Shown here one piece after another: positions 1-12,500 of a DNA stretch of 64,000 nt. The stretch's first letter is position 1. The number at the start of each line of letters is the position of its first letter. A program made the position numbers and the translations under genes. Origin of the DNA: Doryteuthis pealeii (lineage: Eukaryota; Mollusca; Cephalopoda; Myopsida; Loliginidae); NCBI GenBank assembly GCA_023376005.1, contig CM042179.1, positions 17,537,258 to 17,601,257 on the forward strand, in the 5' to 3' direction. Under the pieces are notes generated by a model. The model was given only the letters and a program-made list of their open reading frames with translations, was not told the origin of the DNA and searched no databases.

Positions 1-860
1 CCTCTAGAGAGCTCTACTGGGTTTTGGGATCATATGTATATAGATAGATAAAATGAAAGTTTTGCTAGTCTGTCAACACTGGTGTGTCCATGTGTAGGAG
101 TCCATGAGAGAATGTCACTTATGAATTCACCCTTACTTCTGTAGCAGTGCCTGGCATGTTTTGTTTATTTTACTTGGATGGTTTGTGAGATTGGAGGTAA
201 GTGGCCATATAGCTACCAAGCTGTGTTAAAAACAGCACACATCATCCTTGTGTAGTTTCCACCTAGCTTTTTATCCAAGTGTTTTGTTAAAGTCCTGGTG
301 GTGCAATCATATAATAGTACTAATGCTGCTACTGCTTGGAAGCATCCCTGTTTTATTTTTTCAGAGAGATCAGATTTCTATATGGTTGTTAACCAGTCAA
401 TAGTAGTCCAAGCCTTTCCTATGCGGATATTTTCATTGCTTTCAGTAGATGAGATATTGCTGCTGAGGTATGTTAACTGGTCTACTAATTTTAGAGGCTT
501 GCAATTTAATGAGGAGATAGCAGCCCCTTGAACTTCATTTTATCTTTTATATACTGACTTCTTGCTGCCTGCTCCAGGCTATGCAGCAAAGATTCAACTT
601 GAGCAGGGTGTATTTGCAAGAAGTACTAGATCATCTGTGTAGTTTGCATCATTAATAATTTCTGCAGGATATCATCTGCTTTTTGCCTTTAGTGTGAAAC
701 CATTTTCTTTCATCAGATATTGATGTTCGTAGTACGTAATTTAGGCAGAATAAGAATAAAAATGTTGCCAAATGTATCTCCAATGTCAAAGAATTCAGTG
801 TCACCATTTGGTGAGCAAACCATTATTTTTGTATTTTTGTAATAGCAATGATCATGGCAC
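1..860 (-). mobile_element. LINE reverse transcriptase C-terminal remnant, copy A
   Basis: Read on the - strand from about 860 down to 1, this translates as a decayed C-terminal half of a LINE reverse transcriptase. Recognisable blocks in order are a SPNGDTEFFDI-type segment, a diverged catalytic-loop block (NYTDDLVLLAN, where intact relatives have YADD), PLKLVDQLTYLSSNISSTES, then IRIGKAWTTIDWL and the YGHLPPISQTIQV tail. Frames are interrupted by stops and small indels, so it is non-functional. Copy B of the same family lies immediately to the right in the same orientation. The family is known to me from many invertebrate genomes, but the clade was not determined. Confidence 0.75.
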
Positions 861-939
861 CCTAAAACATTGTAGACATTTGCATTTTCAGTGGGTTCCA
901 TTTGAAAAATGCTCATAAAATTGCTATCATCATTATGTT

Positions 940-1290
940 GTGCTGATAGCATGGATTCTCATGATTCTCTCTTGTCATCACTTCTGGCAAATCCTTCTCA
1001 ACATCCAGTATCCGTAGAGAGCTGTTCAATTTAGTTCTTTGTTGTTTGGCCAATACTGGTGTGTCCATGTGTAGCTATGTACAGTAGAATGTCATTTATG
1101 AGTTTGTCCTTACTTCTCTAGCAATGTTCAGTTTGTCTTACTGGGATGGTTTGTGTGATAGAAGGTAAGCAGACATACAGCTATTTTTTTTGTGGGGTAC
1201 TGCTTCCATGATTTGTTTATCCTTCTGTAGTTGCTATCTAGCTTTTTTCCAATCATTTCATTAAAGTCTAAATAGTGCAACTATACAGAA
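940..1290 (-). mobile_element. LINE reverse transcriptase C-terminal remnant, copy B
   Basis: On the - strand this repeats the end of copy A's family: an ITQTIPVRQTEH-like block, then THGHTSIGQ and an EQLSTDTGC block close to the normal end of this LINE protein. The + strand DNA at about 1047-1275 is clearly similar to 70-310 (shared CTGGTGTGTCCATGTGTAG and flanking matches). The two are therefore tandemly arranged truncated copies. The product is dead. Confidence 0.7.
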
Positions 1291-1985
1291 AAATCAATAT
1301 AAACCCATAAAATCCTGTGAAATCATCAGATGCAAGGAAATTAATTTATTTCAAAGTTTATCAAGTTAATAACTTTTTATTAATGAGACAAGAGAAAATA
1401 ATGACACTTTTTAAAAAAATGTTATTTATTTTTATTTTTGTATATAATTCACTAGCACAAAAGGGTGTTAGTATACTTTGTTTATTTACAGAAATGTGAA
1501 TCTGGCCCAAAATAGAATGGCATTTAACATAGTCTTTTCCATAAGTTGTTCAGCTTTTGTAGCACTGTAACTTTTCATTGTAAAAATTCATCTCAATCTT
1601 TTTGTGTAGAGTTTTTTTCAAAAGTTTATGGTTGGATTTTGATAATTTAAAATCCCAAAATCTAATATCGATCTATATTTTATAAATAGGGACCTTTTTG
1701 TCTAGAGTTTTTCCAACTTTAAGTAACTTATATTTCAAAAATTTATTGATGGATTTTGATAATTTAAATATCAATCTATATTTTATAAATATCATATTTG
1801 TTACAGCAAAATTTAATTTTTAAGGGTTTTTCAGGAGCATTGTTATTTAAAGATTTAAAATTTTATTTTGTATATAACTGAATTTTTCTTCCAAAATGTA
1901 TAAATAATTCATAAATATTTTCAAAAATATTTTGGTAAAAGAAGACATTAGGTTTATAAGTTCCCAAAATTCACACTGAATTGTC
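1291..1985. repeat. AT-rich non-coding DNA with a ~95-bp tandem duplication
   Basis: No gene is seen. Segments 1599-1687 and 1692-1789 are diverged direct copies: both hold a TCTAGAG/TGTAGAG start, GGATTTTGATAATTTAAA and TCTATATTTTATAAAT. If the Shroom gene extends to the left, this is intron. Confidence 0.6.
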
Positions 1986-2245
1986 CAAATGGACACATAG
2001 CATAGTGGATAAAGGCATTAGGTTAAGACAGTTCTAAGTGACAGTTACCTCTAGGCTGCGGGTTCAATTCTGGTCATAGAATAATAATTAACACAGCTTA
2101 ACACCTTTACCCTAGCTATGGTTTGCGGAATGAGAGCAGGATACCCTGTGGACTGAATTAACGGTTGGGTTTGATGTTCTGAGATGGCTCACGATTACGA
2201 CGAAGGTTCCCAAGTTCGACAAGAAATACCTGAAGAAGAAATAAT
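1986..2245 (+). mobile_element. tRNA-derived SINE
   Basis: A RNA polymerase III type promoter is visible: an A-box-like TAGCATAGTGG at 1998-2008 and a B-box GGTTCAATTC at 2061-2070, spaced as in a tRNA-derived SINE. A non-tRNA body follows, ending near AAATACCTGAAGAAGAAATAA. It lies between the LINE remnants and the first visible Shroom exon. It is not a functional tRNA gene: no clover-leaf closes around the boxes. Confidence 0.65.
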
Positions 2246-2965
2246 TAGTGATGCATTAAAATCTATTGTATTCCTTGATTTTTGCAAAGTATCTACTTTT
2301 GTTTAACATTTTTGTTGTGTATTGCATACAGGAATATGGCCATGTAAATGTTGTTTTAATGAAATATGAAGAATTGTGTAAAAAAAATTTTATTTTTTTT
2401 TTTTTAGAAATTACTTAAATGTGATTTATTTTTAATGAAATATTTTATTTTTATTGCATTGTGAGAGTGTATCTTTAAATCTACAGTCTTTTGATGTCCT
2501 CATATTTTATCAAACAAGATTGTTATGAAGAATTAGATACATTATTTTAAACAGTTTAAAGTTCAAATAATTCATTATACCTCTAAATATATATTCTCTT
2601 ATAAATATATCAAAATGTTTGTATTTTGAGTCAGGCAATTCCAAATAAAAATTCTCTAAATTCTTTTGAAATTGTTTTATAAAATTTTTCTTAATTTTTT
2701 GTTTTTAAAAAAAAGATGCAATGTTTTTTAAGTATATAATTACATCCATTTTCAAATTTTATCTGCAACCTGAATGTTTTTTTCTAAGATGCCAAAATAA
2801 TCTTAGATCTGTTTAGAAGGTAACTTTAAGATGACCTTATGAATTTTCCTTGTTTTGTTGCAAGTTTAGGCAAACACAATAACAATTGTTGGGCATAAAA
2901 TTATTACATATTATTTTTTTAGATAAATGATAAACTGATTCATTGTGTATGAATTTTTATTTCAG

Positions 2966-3032
2966 TTACACCTAGTCCAATATTCAGTCCAGTTCAGAAT
3001 TCCATACATAAGATGTCATCACCTGAATCAAG
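2966..3032 (+). CDS. shroom: Shroom exon a (first visible)
   Basis: The acceptor TTTTTATTTCAG precedes 2966 and the donor AAG|GTAAGC follows 3032. The 67 bases hold two bases of a split codon, 21 codons (serine/proline-rich, starting TPSPIFSPV) and two bases of a serine codon that the next exon completes. One of the other frames meets a stop at once, and only the chosen frame joins the next exon. Confidence 0.7.
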
Positions 3033-6000
3033 GTAAGCACCACAAATATTATTTAGCATTATGTTGTCTGTCTACAAATATTAGAATGAAAAATGATCTT
3101 GGTATGATGATTTACAATATTGTGCTACTGTAGTAGTTTGCAACATCCTACAGTAACATTCAGTCCTTCTTCATTTGAAGTCATTTTGTCTTTTCCTTTG
3201 CAAGGGTTCTTAGCTCCTTCAATTGCTTGCCATATCTTAGGGTTTTCAGTCCTGCATTTTGGAGGTCTATCAGCAACTTTAAATCCTTGTACATTAACAA
3301 AACAAAGTGATGATTGCTATCATATCAACTAAGTTTATGCAGTTTGCAGCCCCTTCATGCCTGATAGTTATTTGACCCTATTATAATATAAATTCCAGGG
3401 ATTGTTGTGCAGGTGCTTATTCTAAAATGTATAGTATAACCAAACATAGACCATTGTAATTGTATAACCCTTGTTGATAGTGACTCTTGTTGAAGGCTGT
3501 TTGGACATTTGTGTCCAGTAATAGTTCTCAGATGTTTATGATGGCAAGCTTATCTATAGTTGCCTTTGAGGCTGCTCAGCTGTTGCACAGGGGGTGCTGC
3601 CATAGTAACTTGCAGGTGCATCATCAAAGACCCACATGTTGCATCATATAGGTGCAGTCTCTTTTTGTTTTGAGAAATCTTTGATCCACAGATCCATATC
3701 TTCCTGAATGCTGTGTTGCCCATTACACAATGTGCTGCTATGTCAGAGAAGTTGCAGAACATTGATCCAAAAATCTTTCTCTTCCTTCAATCTTCATCTC
3801 CTCTAAGGGATGTCTCATATTTTCACCCAAGTTATGTATGTCCAAGAGATATACATGAGGTGAATCCTGGTATGATTATATGTATTGGCATCTCATGTCA
3901 TTTTTTATGTCATAAAAATGACATGTTTTCATTTTGAACTTGATAATTATTGACAAATAGTTCCCACTTTCCCTGGTGATTTCCACTATTTACTTGAAGG
4001 TTTTAAAGATGTAACCTTACATTCATTGAAGCTTTGGGTCTAGCTTAGATACATAGATGATATTCTAATCCTCTGGTCATACCTGGAAACCGATTCTACT
4101 AAATCACTTGTATGTAGCCAACCCCTCAACCATAGAAGGATGTGACACAAGGTCAATTTTTAAATGGAGTACTGTTGGTTTAAATTCAGTTTTCCTTCTT
4201 CTAGACCAGTTGTATTACCAAAGCTAAAGAGCTCAGTCTGTCTTACTATTTACCTATAGCTGTGTGTGTGTGTGTGTGGGGGGTTAACAGATGGATTAAT
4301 ACCGTTTCCAAGAGCAAAGTGAAATATAAACAACTTTGTCTAGGATTTGAATTTGGGCTACTGATTCCATTTTCTATTATGTTATGTTAAACACTCCAGA
4401 ATCTTGTGAAATTGATTATTCTATACAATTTACTGTGGATAAGGAATCCAAAAACAAACTTCCTTTTTAGGATATCCTATTTACTCATACAGAAGATGGA
4501 TGTAGTTTTAGTATATACAAAATACCAATGCATACAATTGTATTTGACCTTTTGAGTGCAACTATTACTTTTGAATTAAAGTATGATTTTATTGCTTTCA
4601 ACATTCTGGACATAATTCAGCAATGTTATAATAAACCTGAAAGAAGAATTGAGATATTACTAGCACTCTTTTAACATAACATGAATCTGCTCTTTTTTTC
4701 CTATGATGACCAACAGGAGATACAACCCTTAGTATCACCAATTATGTAGATATAACAAACATTCCTTATATAAGAGGTGCAGGAAAATGAATCCCAAGTG
4801 TTTTTCACTGTGTAATGAAAAATGATTCAATAATATAACCACTTTTCACAACCTCTTCACTAGCATTGGTCCTTTATAAGAGAAAACTTTAACTTTAATT
4901 AAATTGACTGTCTTTCTAATATCTCATACTTATATGGAAAAGTATATAACTGCAAACCAACTCTGCTTTAAGTCAGACTCAAGGAACCTAAAGTTAAAAC
5001 CAAAATTATGAGTGGCACAATCTGGTATCTGGAAAGTTAAGTGTACATATTACTCTTCCTGGGATGAGGTCCAAATAATTAATTGGGAGGACTGGTAAAT
5101 AGTAAGGAAGTTGAAGGAAGCAACATATATTGATATGTAAGTCAGACTAGTATAGATTTCAATACCATGTGGTTTTCCTTGCTTCTCAAAGATGCTTGTA
5201 TACATCTCTATGTATAGTTTTTTTTATCATCAGCATTCTTGGGTGGGTGTATAATTTTATCTGTGTATTTAGCAATATTAAAATAGATGGAAAATCTTTG
5301 GTATATTAAAGATCACCCTTTTTTTCTTTTCTCACGCCTGATATGGAAGGAATAATTTTTCAAGAGAAATATATTTATATCAGGTATATGTAAAAGGGGT
5401 TCAATTGTACAAACAAAATTTGCAATTGTTTTCTTTGTATACATGCATATATGTATCTGTCTTTTTTTATTTATGATAATCTATATACATATATTTCCAT
5501 AATGTTTATATAAGTATATCTATGTATTATTATATGATCATCATCATATTTATTTATTTATAGTTCTAATAAATTGCAATTTCAATATCGCTCTTCATCC
5601 GAGCAATGTCTAACATCAATTGGAAGTTGTGATGACCAAATGAAGATTCCATTATATGTATCACTGGTTAATATACCTACTGAAGAAGGTAAGAAAATTC
5701 ATTGCATAAAATTCTTATATTTTTATCTTAACCAATTCCTAAAAATATTATGCCTTCAAGTGGTCCATTAAAATATCAAGAATAGACTTGGATTTTTGAA
5801 TATTTCAACCCAAAAGAAAAATCCTTCCTTTTTATAATTGATTTGAAAAGTTGGTATTATTAGTTAGTTAAATGAATAATGTTTACAGCAGCAGAAAATT
5901 TATTAATTTTCTGTCAATAATTCAAATGTTACAATAATTGATTTGTTTGAGCAAATGTGAAGAATGCCAAGCAAGATTTCTTGTAAATTCATATTTCAAA

Positions 6001-9000
6001 ATAAAAACAATATTTAATAAATGTTTGTCATAACATTTATAAAAGTCATAAACTTTGTATTGTTGAAAAATCTTTATCACCTTTGTTTTTGTTTTATTAA
6101 TGTTTTAAAGTAATTTGATTATTGATGCTTAAAATTGTTATGGCCAAGAGATTAATCAGAAAGCTTTTTAATTTAATGACATGAAATCTTTTGTTGAAAT
6201 TTTAAAAAAATGTTTATGAATTAATGAGGAACATTTTCAAATTTCTTTGGTTTGTATATTTCATATCCAAAAAATATACTGAGAGGATATGAATTTAATT
6301 CCATAACTGGTGTTAGATTATACATGAAACATTGTCCAGATATATCATTAATAAACAAGTTAGAATTTTATTGAAATATGTAGCAAAACATTTTAACTAC
6401 TCATTGTAGTAATTTAATTTCCAATAGTTTATATCAGCAAAATTGTATTAGCTTCATTTCCAATTTGACCAATTATCAAAATATGCCTTCTTCTTTATTC
6501 AACACAGTTTTATAAAACTTGTAAAAATATCAACACTAAATTTGTCTGTGCTGCCATTGATAACAACTACTCATTGTAATAAAGTGATTTGTAAAACAAA
6601 CTTTAATTCAATTGAATGAAAGACAAAAACTAAAAGTATTTCATTACAATATTTAAAGAAAATGTTTCTATCCCCAAATAAAGATCAAGTGTTTTGTTCA
6701 AATTTCAACTTCCTCACCATTACAATTTTATGTGCTAATCCAATCCTCCAATATCTAAACCAAACCATCTCATTTACAATATCTTAGTAAGATTTCTTAT
6801 CCTTATCCATGAAGTGAAGCAGTCTGTTACTTTCTTGACTTAGTTCACATATAATCAACAAAGAAAAAATGTTGCAAATCTAGTTTTATTTATTATGCTA
6901 TTTTAGGTTTGGGTAAGATTTAGTAAAGATGGTTATAAGATTGACTTGTAAGGATCTGCAGATGATTTAATGTTCAAAGATTGAATATGGACACAAATGA
7001 TGCAAATTTACTCTAACACTGACTAACATTTTTTGATATCCCAAATACAAATTTGAATTGGGAAGTCAATTTCCTTTTATTGTACTTTCAGACAAAGAAA
7101 TTCCAACTTTTAGTTTGGTGTGGGTTATTTAATGCTATTTTTTGTATATATGATTTCTATGGGAAAATAGTCTGTTTTCAAACAAATTGTTTTTAGAGTG
7201 CAAGACAACAGTTGGTAATCAATTTTGCTTTACAGGTGGATTTTTATAGAACTCAGGTTTTTTTATATCTATTTAACCCATAGATGGGACCCTAACTGGT
7301 ACTACAACTCTGGGTCAGAGTGGACCTAGGAGTAATGGCAATGAAGGGGTACTCTATACTCCCCAGAGTTTGAGAATTGGAACTTCACCATTAGATGCAG
7401 TTTAACTTCATACTCAGGACACTAAAACCCTCAGCCACCACCTTCTAGCACATATATGATAAAAGGGTTGGGGGTTTGCCATAAGAGCAATACAGTCAGG
7501 ATAATCATATAGGTGACAGGACTTGACATGACCAGTTGATTGATTGGAGGGGACCTCTCTGACCACCTGTCTAGCCTAAGTAAGGGCCAAATCAAGTTTT
7601 AGTGTGTGAGGGCTAAACGCATAACTGTCTCTCATGATTACTGAGAAGAAAGTAATGATGAAGTTTTTGATAATTTCAGATTTACACTTCTTTGTTTACT
7701 TTTTACAAATACTTTGACAATTATTGATACTTATAAGAACTAAAAATAATTTTAACAAAAATTCATGAAAAATATCCGAATAAAGAAATATTTGAGAAAT
7801 ACTATCTTTATCAAGATTTTGTTTTATTTCTTTTTTAGCAGGTTTTGACTCTGTAGCAGGCAAGCAGCATAATAATGTATCTGTAAAACAACGAATCCAC
7901 TTCTTTGAATATGATAGTAATGGACATCTTGTGAGAAATCGAATTCCTCCTCCAGTTCCAGCTAAACCAACTTCTTTGGTTTTAAGAAAGAAGTTTCCTA
8001 AGGTAAGGATAATAAATATAGATACCTTATATAATTTTAGCCAGGTTATTCATCAGGTTTTCCTAGAGAATTTCAAAGCAGAAATTGTTTCTGACAGAAT
8101 GTACAAAGAAGAAGAAGAAGAAGAAACTAAGGTAAAACAAAATGAAGAATCTCAAAGACCAAACATAATATAGCATATCAATTAGATGCTGAGAAATTTG
8201 GTCTCTTGTCAAGTTTGTGGAAAAACTATCAAGTTACACTCTGCTCTGCTTTTGAATATTATGTAAAATATATTTGTAAGAAGTTGCAACAATAAATGAA
8301 ATCAACACTCAATCCCTGTTGTTAAATATCCATTTGGCTTCTTCATTGTCAGAGTTTATCAACTTGATTAATTATAGTGTGTATGACTATCAATTACTCA
8401 TATAAATGCTTCAAATTTAGAACACAAGATGGGAGGTGAGATTAAAGCATTACTAGCCAGTGATCAGAGATTGAATCCTACTAAACAGATACACAGAACA
8501 TTGTCTTCACTCTACTATATAAACATTCATTATTCTTGTCTAGTTTTATTTCATCTTTATTTTTTTAAAGTCTCATTCATAATCAATTTTTATTTCTTTA
8601 TGAAACATTTTCCTTGTTCTTTGACTAAATCTTTACATTTTCACATTATCAGATTTCTTCACAATTCACGAATATATTTTTTTAATCAATAGAAATGATC
8701 AACCCTTTTTATTTCAGTCCCTTTGTTGTATTGTTAAATGCTTATCTACTAAAGACAATCAGTCAGTGTTTGACCTTTTATAGCATGAGAACTACTTGCC
8801 TTATTTATTGAAAAAGCCTGGCTGCTGCTGCTTCTGCTGTGACCAAAATAAGGATGAGAATGAATGTCAATAAACAAATAGAAATAGTTTCACTGTGTGT
8901 TTCAAGTTCATACCAACTGTTAATGGTGTAATTAGTAAAACACTCATGGAAGTTTAATGTGAAGAACCAGGAAATTTGATATTACACTTTTTGATGTGAC

Positions 9001-9529
9001 ACATTACGTGTGAGGCATCCATTATCTTTCCATGTATTATTTCTGATAATTGTGGAATTCACAATCAAGCATAAGATAAAAGATACAATATTTATTATGA
9101 ATTGTGAAAGGTATGATAGTGGGGGGAAATGCTAGGAAGTCCCTTTCATTTGGGCTAGTTATTGCTGATGTCTCATTCTATCTGGCAGCCCCCTGTAACT
9201 TTTTAAGGGGGAAAGGCCAAATATATTGTATATACAAAGTTCTCAGCCAAGACCATGTAAAAAGTAGAAAAGGTACCAATTCAAAATACCTGTGGGCTCC
9301 TGTATATATAAAGTATTCATATGGGTGAGAGAGTACTGTCTCTGTGTATGGCCTGTCAATCAAATATCCAAATGGCAACTGTTTAGGATTTGTTATTTTT
9401 CTTATTTGAAGCTGAATCAATGGCTTGTCTAAGACTAACAGGACTTCTGTATCAAAGAAAATGAGATGCGGATAAAGATTTGTTTATTAACTTCTTCATT
9501 ATAGGTCAAAGAAAGAGAGAAAAGAGGAT

Positions 9530-9577
<48 letters not shown>

Positions 9578-12500
9578 ATTTTGTTTACTTAACCTCATAC
9601 TGTCGTGTAGCAAGTCAATAAAAAGTAGAATATAAATAAGTTTCAAAACAAACAAAGAATGTGGGAAGGGCAAGCTAGTGTAAAGGTTAGAGACTTCACC
9701 TGTCAGCTTGACAGTTGTGGTTTCAAGTCACACACGGAGTAGTCTCCCATGTCTATAACGTTGCTGTAGATGTAATGAAAGTAACGTACCTCGGAACACA
9801 AAGCGTGCGCGGACGAGTCTGGCTTGCATCGCAGGAAAGAAACATGGCTGCTGTAAGCACTACCTTTAATAATGGGCGATCTCGAACCGGCGAGAATAGT
9901 ATTGCACGTATGCAAATTCTCACGAGATCGGGTGTGTATAAAAACATACGGCGACGGAGAGACAGGGAGTCAAGCGATTACGTACGACAACTGAGAAACA
10001 GCTAGCAGTATTATTTTGACTATTGCGACAGGTAGAGGCCTTTCGAGGATATATTTGTGACATCATTACTAGTGTCATTGAGGAGCGAGTTCGATTCCCA
10101 CTAGAAGCTATTTCGGCATTATGGCCTTCGACCCCAAGTTGATACCCCTTTTTGACGGGACCGATTCTGGGCAATCGGTAGTTGAATGGGTAGAGAAGGC
10201 GGAACTAGTGTGTCAGCTGAGCAGCGTGAAGAGAATCGAGTGTGTGGTTCCGATGCGCCTTACAGGTGGTGCATATGCTGTTTACCAACAACTGAGCGAC
10301 GAAAAGAGGGCCAACTTCGCCTGTATAAAAGAAGCCTTATACACAGCGTTTGCCCTTAACTCTGTGACAGCTTACAAGCAGTTTGCGGCACGCCGCTTGC
10401 GTCCGGGAGAAACGGTCGATGTTTTCTTGCAGAGCTGCGCAAGCTTGCAGTTCTGTTCGGAGGTATGCCAGAGCGGGGTTTGATATGTGCGTTCATTGCC
10501 GGGTTGCCAGAACATGCAGAGGAACTTCTCCAGGCCACATCCCGGGTGGATGACCTGGGCATATCAGAAATATTGGCCCGCGCCCGAGCAATATTAAAAG
10601 ACAGCTCTGCAGGTATAGGGCTGGCAGCCGCAGCAACACATCCACCATGTTGTCAGGCAAAGGAAACTGCTGCCCAAACAAAGTGTTACGCATGTAACGG
10701 ACCCAATCACCTGGCTCGTGATTGTCTCATGCGACGTGAAAGTCCCAGACCGCGAACAACCCTCACCTGTTACCGGTGCAAGCGACAGGGTCACATTGCT
10801 TGAAATTGTCCGGGAAACGGAAAAGGGGACGATTCTTCAGCGCCAGTCTCCTCCCCAAACCTCAAATGAGCGGCGCGCTGCCTGTGATCGCTGTACGGAT
10901 CAATGGGAGGATGCGTACCGCCCTCGTGGACACTGGTTGTACGCAATCACTGATACGCATGGCATGCTGTCAGACGTGGCGAAAAGAGAAGGTGCAGGTA
11001 CTAACAGTGGGTGGAAGGACACTCAGTTGCTGCGGAATTGGAATAGTCCAACTTGGCGTAAGCAACAGGAACCCCTCGACATTAAAGTTCTCGTCGTGGA
11101 TGGGGGGTTACTAGGATTTGACTTGTTGCTAGGATTGGACGCAATCAAGCAGCTGGGCGGAGTGATCGTTACTAGCACCGGCGACGTCAAATTTCCCCAG
11201 TCTAGCGAACGTTCTGCGCTGCCATCCGGATCAGTGAGCCTGACTTCTGTGCAGAGTATGATGCACGTGAAAGAATTTGGACTGCATCGTGGAAGTGGTC
11301 CGACAACCAGCCACCAGCCGCGTTGAAAAACAGGCTAGCAGGATATACCATCCCTATCCATCTCCAAGAGGAGTACAATCGCGAACTGCAGAGTTGGATA
11401 GACAATGGCTGGCTGCTTCCGTACCCTGAAGACGAGCTTGGACCCCCCAAGGGTCTGATTCCGTTGATGGCTGTAGTACAGGAGAATAAACACAAAGTTC
11501 GACCAGTCATGGACTATCGCGAGCTGAATGCGTATGTGGATGCGTACACAACCAATGCAGACGTTTGCGCCCAAAAGCTGAGGGAATGGCGACAGCAAGG
11601 GTCAAATGTCGCTATAGTAGACCTGCGCCGTGCTTACCTGCAAATTCACGTTGACAAGTCTTTGTGGCCATTCCAAACGGTGAAGGTTAACGGCAAAGGT
11701 ATTGCCTTACCCGTTTGGGGTTCGGGCTGAACGTGGCTCCACAGATCATGCGATCCGTTGTCAAAGCTGTGATCGGGCAGGATGAAACAATCAACAGCGC
11801 TACCTCGTCATACATCGACGACATATTCGTCAACGAGAGTGTATGTCTGGCGGCTCATGTGAAGGCGCATCTTGAGCTGTTTGGGCTGACCTGTAAGGAT
11901 CCGGAGCAACTGAGTAGTGGCGCTCGTGTGTTGGGCTTGCATGTCTGGGAGGAGCACGGCAGACTCCAATGGCGACGAGACGGCGAGTACCCGACAGCTC
12001 CTGACGTACTTACACGTCGAAGCATCTTTTCAGTGTGTGGGCGGCTGACCGGGCATTTTCCAGTGTGCGGCTGGCTCCGTGTTGCAACAGCGTTCTTGAA
12101 ACGGAGAGCGAACGCCGTAACAACAGGATGGGATGACGAAGTTGAAGACCCTCCACTGCGTCGGATGATGGAGGAGATTATTGTGAGGACGGCACAAATT
12201 GATCCGGCACACGGTGACTGGTGCGTGAACGGTCGGGATGTCACTGTGTGGGTAGACGCAAGTTCCTTGGCCACCGGTGTGGCTATTGAATATGGCGGAG
12301 CCATAGTTGAAGACGCAAGCTGGCTACAACCAATACACTCAGATCAGCACATAAATCTGGCAGAGCTTGATGCAGTGTTAAGGGGTGTTAACCTGGCATT
12401 ATAATGGAAGGCGAGAGTGATTCACCTGCGGACGGACTCGGCCTGTGTGCAGAGATGGATTTTGGACACTCTGTCTGGGAAAACGAGGATACGGACTAAA

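Noticed and set aside
1998..2070. tRNA gene suggested by A- and B-box-like motifs
   Set aside because: No acceptor stem or full clover-leaf can be formed, and the unit continues into a non-tRNA body, so it is a SINE head. The same holds for 9676-9729.
7931..8173. Extended reading of Shroom exon c through 8002 with an acidic EEEEEE tail
   Set aside because: A consensus donor AAG|GTAAGG lies at 8003 and only splicing there connects in phase to the next exon.
11855..12304. 149-codon - strand frame in the 9.8-kb element
   Set aside because: Antisense of reverse transcriptase and RNase H. High GC keeps stops rare.
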